A program made the position numbers and the translations under genes. DNA of 57,739 bases from Deltaproteobacteria bacterium. Lineage in GTDB: Bacteria > Desulfobacterota > Syntrophia > Syntrophales > UBA8958. Shown here in pieces: positions 33,636 to 42,668 of this stretch. How positions within the stretch are numbered: position 1 is the stretch's first letter; the number at the start of each line of letters is the position of its first letter. Under the pieces are notes generated by a model. The model was not told the DNA's origin. It saw only the letters and a program-made list of their open reading frames with translations, and made no database searches. Location of the stretch: assembly GCA_029553375.1 (NCBI GenBank), contig JAKPCH010000017.1, positions 1-57,739 on the forward strand. Direction: 5' to 3'.

Positions 33636-35024
33636 TCAGGGCGGTGTCCGCCTCTGGTCCCCGAAGTGTTCCAGGACAAAGCGGCGGGCCTCTTCGGCTG
33701 TTGATACCCGGCCCTCCAGTTGGGCCTCCTCCACGGCGCCCAAGATCTCCTTGAAGAGGGGGCCGGGCAGGAAGCCCATGTCCTGCAGGTCCATCCCCGT
33801 CAGGAGACGGGGGGGTGAAAGGGTTTCCGGAGGCATCTCCCGGAGCATGGACAGGCAGTACTCGTAGTTCTCCAGGTTGCCGTGGCTCCCCAGGCAGTCC
33901 AGGAGGTGCAGCTTGAGGTGGAGATCGAACCTGGGCATCCTCAGGAAGCGCTTGAGGGTGGTGGTCTTCATTTCCCGGACGTGGATGAACCGCATGTGGT
34001 TGGCGATGAGGTCGAGGACCGCCTCGGTCTCGGCGTTGGAGAAGCGGAGGCGTCCCATGATCTCCTGGGCCATCCGCGCCCCTATCCGGTCATGGCCGTA
34101 AAAGTGAACGCCCCTTTCGTCCCGATGGAGCGTGACGGCCTTGCCCACGTCGTGGAGAAGGACGGCCCAGGCCAGGGTCGCCTCCCAGGCGGGGCCGGCG
34201 TGCTGGGGCATCAGGTCCAGCATGCGCAGGGTGTGTTCCCAGACGTCCCCCTCGGGATGGTAATCGGGGGGCTGGCCGACCCCGGAAAGGGCGGCCACCT
34301 CGGGTAAGATCTCCTCGAGGAGACCCGTTTCCATCATCAGTTCCATGCCACGCCTCAGGCCCCTGCGGGTGAGGATCTTCGTCAGCTCCTCCCTGATCCT
34401 CTCGGCGCTGATCCCCCGGATGAGGGGTGCCTCCTCCCTGATGGCCGCCACGGCCTCCGGATCGAGGAAAAAGTCAAGGGTGGCGGCGAAGCGCACCGCC
34501 CTGAGCATCCGCAGTCGGTCCTCGGCGAAGCGGAGGCGGGGGTCTCCGATGGTCTTCACCCTTCTGTTTCTTATATCCCCGAGACCGCCGACAAGGTCGA
34601 TGACCCGGCCCGTCCCTGGGTCCATGAGGAGGCCGTTGATGGTGAAATCACGACGCCTCACGTCCTCGTGGACACCCCCGTAGGTGATGCCGACGGGGTG
34701 CCGGCCGTCGGCGTAGGGGCCGTCGCTGCGGTAAGTGGCCACCTGGTAACCCTTGGCGCCGGCGACGACGAGGACGACACCGAAGGCGGCCCCCACGGGG
34801 ACCGTTCTCTCGAAGAGGTCCATCACCTCCTGCGGGCGCGCGGAGGTGACGATGTCATAATCGTCCGGGACACTCCCCATGACGAGATCCCGGACGCATC
34901 CCCCCACGAGGTAGGCCTCATGGCCGGACCGGCGCAGCGTCTCGACGATCCTTACGGCCCCCGCGTAGGCGGCCGAGTCCTCCGGGGGAGAGACGATTAA
35001 GGCCTCAGCCCTCGCCGACGTCAT
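33636..35024 (-). CDS. CCA tRNA nucleotidyltransferase/poly(A) polymerase family
   Basis: A 462-residue class II nucleotidyltransferase with an HD domain. GGCVRD (41-46) and the metal pair D55xD57 form the catalytic site; RRRDFTINGLLMD and the RFAEDRLRMLRAVRFAATL region bind nucleotide; LLHDVGKA is the HD motif. The best match is a CCA-adding or -repair enzyme; because the tRNA here encodes its own CCA, repair is more likely than full synthesis. The start overlaps the small membrane protein gene by 20 bp. It is the last gene of the nitronate monooxygenase-TatD operon. Confidence 0.92.
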   Translation of the reverse strand: MTSARAEALIVSPPEDSAAYAGAVRIVETLRRSGHEAYLVGGCVRDLVMGSVPDDYDIVTSARPQEVMDLFERTVPVGAAFGVVLVVAGAKGYQVATYRSDGPYADGRHPVGITYGGVHEDVRRRDFTINGLLMDPGTGRVIDLVGGLGDIRNRRVKTIGDPRLRFAEDRLRMLRAVRFAATLDFFLDPEAVAAIREEAPLIRGISAERIREELTKILTRRGLRRGMELMMETGLLEEILPEVAALSGVGQPPDYHPEGDVWEHTLRMLDLMPQHAGPAWEATLAWAVLLHDVGKAVTLHRDERGVHFYGHDRIGARMAQEIMGRLRFSNAETEAVLDLIANHMRFIHVREMKTTTLKRFLRMPRFDLHLKLHLLDCLGSHGNLENYEYCLSMLREMPPETLSPPRLLTGMDLQDMGFLPGPLFKEILGAVEEAQLEGRVSTAEEARRFVLEHFGDQRRTPP

Positions 35025-35220
35025 CGTCCCCTTCTTCCCCCCGATCTTCCCGTTTTCTCTGCTTTTGAGCCCTGATGAAGGAGACGACGAAGAAGGACAT
35101 GAGGCCGATCGTCACGGCGATGATGACGATGTTCTCCAGGGACGGCCCCGAACCGGCGATAAGCATGGAGACGAGGACCAGGGAGGCGACGACGAATCCC
35201 CACAGGACATATTGGTTCAC
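35005..35220 (-). CDS. Small two-helix membrane protein
   Basis: A 71-residue protein with two hydrophobic helices (YVLWGFVVASLVLVSMLIAG and IVIIAVTIGLMSFFVV) and a charged, acidic C-terminal tail (DRGEEGDDDVGEG). No family is recognised. The longer frame starts at 35301, but GGAGGG four bases before the GTG at 35218-35220 and the start of hydrophobic sequence there decide the start. Its 3' end overlaps the CCA-type gene by 20 bp, so it is part of that operon. Confidence 0.7.
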   Translation of the reverse strand: MNQYVLWGFVVASLVLVSMLIAGSGPSLENIVIIAVTIGLMSFFVVSFIRAQKQRKREDRGEEGDDDVGEG

Positions 35221-35301
35221 GGCACCCTCCTTCTCGTTTTGATGGTCTCGTTTGCGAAAAATCACATCCCCTGAGGGACCACGTAGGGCGATACCCCCCA
35301 T

Positions 35302-35967
35302 TTACCCCCGATCGGCACCGAAGTACCTCAGGACCAGCAGGACGCCCGAGGCGACGGCGATGGCGCATTCGGGGGCGGCGATGCGGTTGCTGATCCCGTA
35401 GGGCCGCTCGGGGGGCATGACGCCGTCCCTGAGGGGGTACTCGAAACCCTCGAGGGTCACCCCGAGGGCCTCCCCCGCCAGGGGGAAGATGGAGACCCGC
35501 TCCCCGGGCCGGCCCCGAAACCGATATCGTCGAGTGACGGCAAAGATCTCGCACCACTCGTCCACGATCCTGACGGGGATCCCCTCCCGGACACCCCTCA
35601 GTAGGAGGGCGATGTTGGCGAGGGTGTGATCGAGGCGGCGGCCCGTGGCCCCGAAGACGAAGATCTCCCGCGGGCGGAGCCTAAGGGCCTCCTCCAGGGC
35701 CAGGGACGTGTCCGTGTCGTCCTTGGCCGCCGGGTACCGGCGCAGCTCGCAACCCATTTCCCGGAGGCGTGTCTGTGTCTCCTCGGGGAGGGAATCGAGG
35801 TCCCCGATGACAAGGGAGGGACAAAGGCCCATGGCCAAGGCGTGAACGGCGCCGCCGTCGGCGCAGATGATTTTCTCCGGCGCAAGTGCCGTGATCCCGG
35901 CCTTTATGACCGCGGGATCGTGGAGGGGACCGGCGGCGAGAATGACCACCCGCTCAGGGCGATACAC
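35302..35967 (-). CDS. Thiamine pyrophosphokinase
   Basis: A 221-residue protein that makes thiamine diphosphate from thiamine and ATP. The N-terminal domain has IICADGGAVHALAMGL and VIGDLDSLPEET, the signature acid residues being in GDLDS; DDTDTSLALEEAL binds metal-ATP; GRRLDHTLANIALL carries the H-T pair; the C-terminal beta domain has ERVSIFPLAGEALGVTLEGFEYPL. Dxs (at 12701-14611) uses the product. It overlaps the GGCT-type gene by 14 bp. Confidence 0.93.
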   Translation of the reverse strand: MYRPERVVILAAGPLHDPAVIKAGITALAPEKIICADGGAVHALAMGLCPSLVIGDLDSLPEETQTRLREMGCELRRYPAAKDDTDTSLALEEALRLRPREIFVFGATGRRLDHTLANIALLLRGVREGIPVRIVDEWCEIFAVTRRYRFRGRPGERVSIFPLAGEALGVTLEGFEYPLRDGVMPPERPYGISNRIAAPECAIAVASGVLLVLRYFGADRG

Positions 35968-36844
35968 GGCGCCAGTCCCCCGAGGTTATCTGGGCCATGC
36001 CATCGACGCTCGACTCGGCGAAATATGCCCAGGCCAGGAGGCTTTCCCCCTCCTTGGTCACCGTCCGGACGATGGCGCGGCGCAGAAAGGTCTCCGTCTC
36101 CCGGTAGCGCCGGGCCGTCTCGTAGATGTCGAGGGTCTCGAAGGCCTTCTTGGGGTCCCGGATGGGGTAGATCTCCCCCTTGACGCGGCCTCGGCCCGTC
36201 ACGTCCGGGACCATGCAGGGGAAACCCTTGCCGCTGTCATAGAGGATACCGGGGGCCTCGGCCTCCCGGCGCCGGGACGTGTCGGCCCACTTGGTCAGGA
36301 GGGGGTGACGCGGTTCGTCCCTCATGAGGGTGCCGTACACGAAGAGATGGGCGATCAGGTAAGGGGGCTCCTCGCCCGCCGCGACGGTGTTGAGGATGTA
36401 ATCGTCGAAACCGTGGCTCTTCAGACCCTCCCTGAGGGTTTGAAGGTAGGCCCTGTCGGGGGTGAAGAAATCGCCCTTTTTCTTGTCCGTTCTGATCTGA
36501 TAGGCCGTCGCCACGTGCTCGCACCCGTCCTCCGTGAGGGCGATGATGTTGAGGTGCTTGTACATGTTCTCCTCCTCGCCCTTGGCGTCGAGGGTCTCCC
36601 AACCGCCGGTGTTGACCCGGAAGAGGACGCCCGGCGTCACGTGCCCCAAGTGGTAGGTGATATTGAGGGCGCCGCCCCGGAGATGGGGGGAGAAACAGTT
36701 GAAGACGATGCGCGTGTCGGGCAGGTAGGCGTTGGCCACCTTCTCCTTCAGGGGGTACAGGTAGCCCCGGTTTTGGCACCAGGAGCGCAGATCGGCCTCG
36801 TTCAGGTTCTGGCCGTAGGCGAAATACAGAGGATCGCTTCCCAT
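35954..36844 (-). CDS. Tandem gamma-glutamylcyclotransferase-like protein
   Basis: A 296-residue protein with two GGCT/AIG2-like domains. The first (about 5-155) opens with YFAYGQNL and has VNTGGWETLD, a variant of the LDxxEG catalytic segment; the second (about 165-290) opens with LFVYGTLM and has FETLDIYE. GGCT proteins release 5-oxoproline from gamma-glutamyl compounds, or deglycosylate amine adducts in the GGACT branch. The double domain is unusual; each half usually occurs alone. It lies 9 bp after tatD and overlaps the thiamine pyrophosphokinase gene, with no link to its function evident. Confidence 0.85.
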   Translation of the reverse strand: MGSDPLYFAYGQNLNEADLRSWCQNRGYLYPLKEKVANAYLPDTRIVFNCFSPHLRGGALNITYHLGHVTPGVLFRVNTGGWETLDAKGEEENMYKHLNIIALTEDGCEHVATAYQIRTDKKKGDFFTPDRAYLQTLREGLKSHGFDDYILNTVAAGEEPPYLIAHLFVYGTLMRDEPRHPLLTKWADTSRRREAEAPGILYDSGKGFPCMVPDVTGRGRVKGEIYPIRDPKKAFETLDIYETARRYRETETFLRRAIVRTVTKEGESLLAWAYFAESSVDGMAQITSGDWRRVSP

Positions 36845-36853
36845 GGGTATCCC

Positions 36854-37621
36854 TCAGGCGATTCCGAAGAGGCGCCTTGAATTCTCGGTGGAGACGGCCC
36901 CGATCTCTTCCACCGTAAGGTCCCGAAGGCGGCCTATCTCCGCGGCCGTGTGGATGATGAAGGCGGGCTCGTTCCTGCGGCCGCGAAGGGGAGCGGGGGT
37001 GAGGTAAGGGGCGTCCGTCTCGATAAGGAGGCGGTCTAGGGGTACCATGCGGGCCACCTCCTGCAACCTATGGGCCTTGTTGTAGGTGACGGGACCGGCG
37101 ATGGAGATGTAGAATCCCATCTCCAGGACCTTCTCCGCCATGGCCCTGTCGCCGGAGAAGCAATGGATGACACCTCCCCTCTTGCCTTTCCACCCTTTGA
37201 GCATGGCGAGGGTCTCTGAATGGGCCTCCCGGTCATGGACGATGATGGGGAGGTCGAGGTCGGCGGCCAGGTCCAGTTGTTCCCCGAAGACCCTGATCTG
37301 GGTGGCGCGGGGCGAGAGATTCCGGAAGAAATCCAAGCCGATCTCACCGTAGGCCACGATCCTCTCGTCGGCACAGAGGGCCCGCAGGGTGTCGTAGACC
37401 TTCGGCCCGCCCCTTTTCGCCTCGTGAGGGTGGAGACCCAAAGCGGCATAAACCCCTTCGTACCGCTTCGTCAAGGAAACTGCCTTTTCCCATTCGTCGG
37501 GGGTGGTCCCGACGGTGATGACGGTGGTGACGCCCTTCTTCCGGGCTCGGGCCAGCACCTCGTCACGGTCGCCGTCGAAGTCGGCCATCTCCAGGTGGGC
37601 ATGACTGTCCGTGAGCGTCAT
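36854..37621 (-). CDS. tatD: TatD family metal-dependent deoxyribonuclease
   Basis: A 255-residue TIM-barrel hydrolase of the TatD/YcfH type. It starts with DSHAHLEMADFD (metal HxH), then ALGLHPHEA, AYGEIGLDFF (metal E), PIIVHDREAH, VIHCFSGD and LLIETDAPYL (metal D), all family signatures. TatD enzymes cut 3' ends of DNA and act in repair and apoptosis-like DNA breakdown. Its ATG overlaps the stop of the 51-residue gene (ATGA). Confidence 0.95.
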   Translation of the reverse strand: MTLTDSHAHLEMADFDGDRDEVLARARKKGVTTVITVGTTPDEWEKAVSLTKRYEGVYAALGLHPHEAKRGGPKVYDTLRALCADERIVAYGEIGLDFFRNLSPRATQIRVFGEQLDLAADLDLPIIVHDREAHSETLAMLKGWKGKRGGVIHCFSGDRAMAEKVLEMGFYISIAGPVTYNKAHRLQEVARMVPLDRLLIETDAPYLTPAPLRGRRNEPAFIIHTAAEIGRLRDLTVEEIGAVSTENSRRLFGIA

Positions 37622-37773
37622 TCGACGGTCATTTCCACGGCATTGTCGGAAAGATCGGGAAGGGTCTTGAGGTATTCCATCAGATCCTTCTCCGTGATCT
37701 CCCCCTTGAGGATCTTCTGCTTCAGGATGCGTTTGTCCGGGTTCTTGGCGATGAGATCCTTTATCTTTTTCAT
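37618..37773 (-). CDS. 51-residue small protein upstream of tatD
   Basis: A short frame, MKKIKDLIAKNPDKRILKQK at its N-terminus, then GEITEKDLMEYLKTLPDLSD and an acidic end (EMTVE). It is predicted to be highly helical and cytoplasmic, with no signal peptide. The ATG at 37771-37773 has GGAAGG eight bases upstream, and its TGA overlaps the tatD ATG, a strong sign of translation. No known family is recognised. It is 17 bp downstream of the nitronate monooxygenase gene. Confidence 0.75.
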   Translation of the reverse strand: MKKIKDLIAKNPDKRILKQKILKGEITEKDLMEYLKTLPDLSDNAVEMTVE

Positions 37774-37790
37774 CTATACACCTTCCGTCG

Positions 37791-38780
37791 TCATGGCATC
37801 ATGGCCCGGACGCGGGCCAATTCCGCTTCGGCCTCTCGGGCCATCCGCTCGAGGAGCTCGCGGCACGTCGGGATGTCTTTGATGAGGCCGATGGACTGCC
37901 CCACCATCAGGGGCGCGTAGTCCACGTCCCCCGTCTCCCAGGCCTGTTTGACCCTCTGGCCGGCCAGGAGGGGTATCAGTTCCTCGAAACCGCCGCCCCT
38001 TTTCTCGATCTCGCACACCTCCATGAGGACCTTGGTTTTCAAGCCCCGGCCCTGGAGGCCGATGGATTTCCCGTAGAGGACCGTCTCATGTTCCTGACGT
38101 CTAATGAGCTCTTGCTTGATGTTCTCGTGGACCTCGCACTCCCGGGTGGCAATGAAACGGGAGGCCATCATGACCCCCTGGGCGCCGAGGACCAGGGCCG
38201 CCGCCATCGTCCGTCCGTCGGCGATACCCCCGACGGTCACCACGGGGATCTTGACGGACTCGCAGACGCGGGGGGTCAGGATCATGGTGGTGACGTCGTC
38301 GTCGAGGGGGTGCCCACCCTCCTCGATACCGGCGGCGTAAATACCGTCATAGCCGACCTTCTCGGCATGGAGGGCGTGGCGGACGGAGCCGACCTTGTGG
38401 AACAGCTTGACCCCCGCCTTCTTGAGGGTCTCTATGGCCTCCATCCCGGCGGCCTTGTCCACGGGTGTTCCGGAGAACTCGATGCCCGCCACCCTCTCCT
38501 CGGCGCAGACACGGATGTACATCCGGTGATGCTCCGGCGTGATGCGGACAGAGGGCAGAAGGGTGATGTTGACCATGAAGGGCCTGTCCGTCAAACGGCG
38601 TGTTTCATGGATGGCGTCGCGGAAATCCTTCTCCGTTTCGTAATTGGCGGCGGTGAGATTGCCCAGGCCCCCGGCGTTGGAGACGGCGGCGCAGAAACGG
38701 GGTTTGCAAAGCCACATCATGGCCCCGCAGATGATGGGATACTCGACGCCGAACATCTCCGTGATGGCCGTTTTGATCAT
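37791..38780 (-). CDS. Nitronate monooxygenase (2-nitropropane dioxygenase family)
   Basis: A 329-residue FMN-dependent TIM-barrel enzyme. N-terminal YPIICGAMMWLCKPRFC, GLGNLTAANYE, KVGSVRHALHAEKVGYDGIYAAGIEEGGH region (given as segments KVGSVRHAL and GIEEGGH), PVVTVGGIADG and LGAQGVMMASRF are typical. It may oxidise nitronates or, in anaerobes, act as an enoyl-ACP reductase-like enzyme (FabK-related); the family cannot be split by eye. It starts a minus-strand operon that runs to 33636; its 5' side is the 297-bp divergent region with the acyl-CoA ligase. Confidence 0.9.
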   Translation of the reverse strand: MIKTAITEMFGVEYPIICGAMMWLCKPRFCAAVSNAGGLGNLTAANYETEKDFRDAIHETRRLTDRPFMVNITLLPSVRITPEHHRMYIRVCAEERVAGIEFSGTPVDKAAGMEAIETLKKAGVKLFHKVGSVRHALHAEKVGYDGIYAAGIEEGGHPLDDDVTTMILTPRVCESVKIPVVTVGGIADGRTMAAALVLGAQGVMMASRFIATRECEVHENIKQELIRRQEHETVLYGKSIGLQGRGLKTKVLMEVCEIEKRGGGFEELIPLLAGQRVKQAWETGDVDYAPLMVGQSIGLIKDIPTCRELLERMAREAEAELARVRAMMP

Positions 38781-39077
38781 ACGGCGGCTCCTTTCTCCGT
38801 TAATCGGTCCCGTGGTACCGTCGCCCGCGGCACGCCGAAGGTCCGGCCCACAGAAGCGGGCGGTATTTTTAGATTAAAGGCGAGGGGATGTCAACTCTTT
38901 TGCAAGGCCGCAACCACCGTCGAGGCGCCCCCTCCGTTGCTTCAAGCCCACGTGATGACAGAAGATTTTTCGCCTTGCAGTTTGGTCGCATCTGCCATAA
39001 AAGCGGCCGATACGACCTCGGACGGGGACGTTTTCCGCCTGTCGCCGGGGAATATAGAGGGAAAGGCGAAAGAAACG
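38781..39077. promoter_or_regulatory. Divergent intergenic region, no gene
   Basis: A 297-bp region between the nitronate monooxygenase (minus) and acyl-CoA ligase (plus) genes. Open frames across it are shadows or extensions of the flanking genes and have no Shine-Dalgarno. AT-rich patches near 38865-38880 may be promoter elements, but no clear -35/-10 pair is seen. Confidence 0.5.
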
Positions 39078-40880
39078 ATGCACAGCTACACCCTGGACAA
39101 ACCGGACAATCTGGTAGACCTCTTCGAGGAGAGCGTCTCCCGGTACGGGGGGAGGCGGTTCTTGGGGACGAAGAACAAAAACGGCGACTATGAGTGGGTG
39201 ACCTTCGGCGAGGTCGGCCGGCGGGTGGACAATCTCCGCGGGGGGTTGGCGAAACTGGGGGTGGACAAGGGTGACGCCGTGGGTATCATCGCCAACAACC
39301 GCCTCGAGTGGGTGATTGCCGCCTTTGCCACCTACGGGCGGCTGGGACGTTTCGTCCCCATGTACGAGGCGGAGCTGACGCAGACGTGGCGATACATCAT
39401 AGCCGACAGCGAGATCAAGGTCCTGTTCGTGTCCCGCCGGGACATCTACGAGAAGATCGCCCCCTTTCAGACGGACATACCGACCCTGAAGCACATCTTC
39501 GTCATCGAGGACACCGGGGAGGGTTCCATGGCGGCCGTGGAGGCCCTGGGAGAGGCCGACCCCGTACCCTCCCGGCGCCCGGACCCCGACGACATCGCCG
39601 GCCTGATCTATACGTCCGGCACCACGGGGGACCCCAAGGGGGTGCTGTTGAGCCACGGCAATTTTTCGAGCAACACCCTGGCGGGTCTGAAGAAGTACCC
39701 TGAACTTCTGGAGAAGGAGGCCGTCACCCTGGCCATCCTCCCCTGGGCCCATTCCTACGGCCAGACGGGGGAGCTCTACGCCATCATCCGCATCGGCGGC
39801 GCCATGGGTTTGGCGGAGAGCCCCACCACCATCGCCGAGGATATCCTCAAGGTCCGCCCGACTTGGCTCGTCGCCGTCCCCCGGGTCTTCAACCGGATCT
39901 ATGACGGTCTCTGGGCCAGGGTAAACCGGGAAGGGGGCATAAAAAAGGCCCTTTTCATCATGGCCGTGGAGGCGGCCAAGAGGAAGAGAGAACTGGCCGC
40001 CGAGGGCAAGACCTGTCTCGTGACGAACCTCAAGTACACCCTGGGGGACAGGATCGTTTTCCAGAAGATCCGTGACCGCCTGGGGGGACGCCTCATGGGG
40101 GCCATGAGCGGCAGCGCCGCCATGAACCCCGAGATCGCCCGCTTCTTCTTCGACCTGGGCATCCCCATCTACGACTGTTACGGCATGACCGAGACATCCC
40201 CTGCCGTGGCCATGAACGCCTCGTACAGTTACCGGATAGGCAGCGTCGGCCAGGCCATCGACAAGGTGAAGATCGTCATCGATTCCTCCGTCGTGGAGGA
40301 GGGGGCACAGGACGGTGAGATCGTCGTCTATGGTCCGAACGTCATGAAGGGTTACCACAAGAAGCCCGACCAGACGAGGGAGGTCATCACACCCGACGGG
40401 GGTATGCGCACGGGCGACCGCGGCCGTCTCGACGAGGACGGGTTCCTTTACATCACGGGCCGCATCAAGGAGCAGTACAAGCTGGAAAACGGGAAATTCG
40501 TCTTCCCCGCCGCCCTCGAGGAGGACATATGCCTCGTCCCCTGGGTCCAGCAGGCCGTCGTCTACGGGGAGAACAGGCCCTACAACGTCTGCGTCGTCGT
40601 CCCCGATTTCGAGGTCCTGCGCCGCTGGGCGGAGGAAAAGGGCCTGACGGGCCCACCCGAGGCCTTCATCGAGCGCCGGGACATCCAGGAGACCATCGCC
40701 CGGGACATCACGGAAAGCCTGAAAGGGCGCTACGGCGGCTACGAGATACCCAAGAGGTTTCTGTTCCTCTCCGAACCCTTCACCCTCGATAACGGTATGC
40801 TCACCCAGACGATGAAACTCAAGCGCAAGGTGGTCCTGACGCGGCTCATGGACCGTATCGAGGCCCTCTACGCTTCCTGA
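39078..40880 (+). CDS. Long-chain acyl-CoA synthetase (AMP-binding)
   Basis: A 600-residue adenylate-forming ligase that activates fatty acids to acyl-CoA. Motifs are LIYTSGTTGDPKGVLLSHGN (P-loop), YGMTETSPA (A5), TGDRGRLDEDGF (A7) and ITGRIKEQYKLENGKFV (A8-hinge), as in FAA1/FadD15-like proteins, and the C-terminal KLKRK is present. The start at MHSYTLDKP is inferred by family length; the frame stays open to 38088, but upstream sequence is antisense to the nitronate monooxygenase gene. The fatty acid substrate is not known; syntrophic or degradative lipid use would fit an anaerobe. Confidence 0.93.
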   Translation: MHSYTLDKPDNLVDLFEESVSRYGGRRFLGTKNKNGDYEWVTFGEVGRRVDNLRGGLAKLGVDKGDAVGIIANNRLEWVIAAFATYGRLGRFVPMYEAELTQTWRYIIADSEIKVLFVSRRDIYEKIAPFQTDIPTLKHIFVIEDTGEGSMAAVEALGEADPVPSRRPDPDDIAGLIYTSGTTGDPKGVLLSHGNFSSNTLAGLKKYPELLEKEAVTLAILPWAHSYGQTGELYAIIRIGGAMGLAESPTTIAEDILKVRPTWLVAVPRVFNRIYDGLWARVNREGGIKKALFIMAVEAAKRKRELAAEGKTCLVTNLKYTLGDRIVFQKIRDRLGGRLMGAMSGSAAMNPEIARFFFDLGIPIYDCYGMTETSPAVAMNASYSYRIGSVGQAIDKVKIVIDSSVVEEGAQDGEIVVYGPNVMKGYHKKPDQTREVITPDGGMRTGDRGRLDEDGFLYITGRIKEQYKLENGKFVFPAALEEDICLVPWVQQAVVYGENRPYNVCVVVPDFEVLRRWAEEKGLTGPPEAFIERRDIQETIARDITESLKGRYGGYEIPKRFLFLSEPFTLDNGMLTQTMKLKRKVVLTRLMDRIEALYAS

Positions 40881-41091
40881 GGAGGCCGCCGAGGGTCTGC
40901 GGCGGGCCGGTGACCGGGTAAGAGGGGAGGGTGACGTCCCCCGTTGCGTCTCCTTGAGGATCCCCTTTCACCTTTTGAACCGTCATCGGGCCGCGGGCGG
41001 GTCGGAGAGGGCCCGTTTGAACAAAACACGGGGAAACACCGGAGGCAAAGGGTCCGCAAACCAAAATTCGGGCAAAAGGCACAAGAGGGCT
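40881..41091. other. Short gene-free stretch before the GDPD gene
   Basis: 211 bp between the acyl-CoA ligase stop and the GDPD start. Possible GC-rich hairpins are present, for example around 40985-41020. No confident promoter, terminator or open frame is seen. Confidence 0.35.
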
Positions 41092-41814
41092 ATGGTCAAA
41101 AGCGGGCGGTCCTTCTGGTTCTTCGCCCACCGCGGCGCCAGCGGCCATGAGCCGGAGAACACCCTGCGTTCCGTCCGGCGGGCCCTGGCCATGGGGGCCC
41201 CCTGGGTGGAGGTGGACGTCTTGGCCGTCGACGGCGAGGCGGTGGTCATCCATGACGAATATCTCGAGCGGACCACCAACGGGAAGGGACCGGTCTCTGC
41301 CGGACCCCTCTCCTATCTCCGTTCCCTCGACGCCGGTATGGGCGAGCCCATCCCCCTCCTGGGGGAGGTCCTCGAATGCGTCGCCGGCAGGGCCGGGGTG
41401 AACGTCGAAATCAAGGGACCCGACGCGGCCGCCCCCACGGCCCGGGTCCTGGGGGATTACCTGGAGAAGGGCCGCCTGGGGCCGGAAGAAGTGATCGTTT
41501 CTTCTTTTCATCACGACATCTTGAGGCGTTTCCATCTTCTCCTCCCCGCGGTGAAGACGGGCCTCCTTTTCGGCGGCCAGCCCCGACGTCTGGGGACCCT
41601 GTCACGACAGACGGGGGCCTTTTCCGTCCACATGAACCACCGCCTCTGCCATGCCGGGATCGTGGAGAGGGTCAGGCGGGAGGGTCTGAAGCTGTTTGTC
41701 TATACCGTCAACAACGAGGAAGACCTCAAGAGGGTCCTGGCTCTGGGGGTGGACGGGGTGTTCAGCGACTACCCGGAGCTTTTACCCCTCGCCAAAAGAC
41801 TCTTTCGTCCTTGA
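41092..41814 (+). CDS. Glycerophosphodiester phosphodiesterase
   Basis: A 240-residue GDPD-fold hydrolase. AHRGASGHEPENTLRSVRRAL carries the general-acid/base histidine and glutamate (given in part: AHRGASGHEPENT), VEVDVLAVDGEAVVIHD is the metal site, and NVEIKG and VDGVFSDYPELL complete the TIM barrel. No signal peptide is seen, so it should be cytoplasmic. It hydrolyses glycerophosphodiesters such as GPC or GPE. A 210-bp untranslated stretch precedes it, without a clear promoter. Confidence 0.92.
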   Translation: MVKSGRSFWFFAHRGASGHEPENTLRSVRRALAMGAPWVEVDVLAVDGEAVVIHDEYLERTTNGKGPVSAGPLSYLRSLDAGMGEPIPLLGEVLECVAGRAGVNVEIKGPDAAAPTARVLGDYLEKGRLGPEEVIVSSFHHDILRRFHLLLPAVKTGLLFGGQPRRLGTLSRQTGAFSVHMNHRLCHAGIVERVRREGLKLFVYTVNNEEDLKRVLALGVDGVFSDYPELLPLAKRLFRP

Positions 41815-41858
41815 CCGCGGCGGCGGCCTCCGCTAAGATCCACCATCGCCCTTGCCCC

Positions 41859-42620
41859 ATGAATGGATCGAACCTATTGAAACTATTGGTTCTCCTAGGG
41901 TTGGCCGCCTTGGGGGCCTGGCTGTTTGTCCATTACGACCTCATCGTCTTCTTCCAGGACAAGAACCGCCTTATCGCCTTCATTGACTCCTTCGGTCCCT
42001 TATCCGTCGTGGTCTTCATCGGCCTCCAGATCCTTCAGGTCCTCTTCGCCCCTGTTCCGGGGGAGGTGACGGGTTTTATCGGCGGCTATATCTATGGCTC
42101 CGTCCTGGGGACCGTCTTTTCCACCATCGGTCTTACTGTCGGTTCCTGGTTGGCCTTCGCCCTGGCCCGCTGGTTCGGCCTGCCCTTCGTGGAGAGGGTG
42201 GTGAGCGCCGAGGTGTTAAAGAAATACGACTACTTCATGGAGCATCAGGGAAAACTCGTCTCCTTCATCCTTTTCCTCATCCCCGGCTTCCCCAAAGATG
42301 CCCTCTGCTACGTCATCGGCCTCAGCCATATGAAGACGGTGACCTTTCTTGTCGTGTCCACCCTGGGCCGCCTCCTGGGAACGGCCATGCTCTCCGTAAG
42401 CGGCGATCTCGCCCGTTCCAACCGTCATGAGGCCCTCTGGGGCCTTGGGATCATAAGCCTTGTATTCATCATCGTGGCCTATTTTTACCGCGACCGTTGG
42501 CTTAACCGCCTGCGCCGCAAGAAAAAGACGGCCCCGGCGGACTCATCGGGAATAATTCCTCAGAAAACGGGGAATATTTCCCCAGACGGCGGTCCTCGGG
42601 AAGGAAAAGGGGGGTCTTGA
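41859..42620 (+). CDS. VTT-domain (DedA/TVP38-like) membrane protein
   Basis: A 253-residue membrane protein of the SNARE-associated/TVP38-TMEM64 type. Hydrophobic helices lie near residues 7-25, 45-65, 75-105 and 160-210; the conserved FAPVPGEVTGFIGGY and LIPGFPKDALCYVIGLS segments are typical. Roles in lipid flipping and membrane stability are known for relatives. It has a basic, Pro-rich tail. The ATG at 41859 is used; the open frame extends earlier over the GDPD gene. Confidence 0.88.
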   Translation: MNGSNLLKLLVLLGLAALGAWLFVHYDLIVFFQDKNRLIAFIDSFGPLSVVVFIGLQILQVLFAPVPGEVTGFIGGYIYGSVLGTVFSTIGLTVGSWLAFALARWFGLPFVERVVSAEVLKKYDYFMEHQGKLVSFILFLIPGFPKDALCYVIGLSHMKTVTFLVVSTLGRLLGTAMLSVSGDLARSNRHEALWGLGIISLVFIIVAYFYRDRWLNRLRRKKKTAPADSSGIIPQKTGNISPDGGPREGKGGS

Positions 42621-42668
42621 CAAGGAGTAAGTCATTGAAAGAGGGCCTAATACGTGATTTTTTGGCTA

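Noticed and set aside
38088-39077. A 930-residue frame extending the acyl-CoA ligase far upstream
   Set aside because: The upstream part is antisense to the nitronate monooxygenase gene and has no start signal or family sequence; the ligase begins at 39078.
38874-40358. Minus-strand 494-residue frame over the acyl-CoA ligase
   Set aside because: Shadow of a clear ligase; no family, Val/Gly/Asp-rich low-quality sequence.
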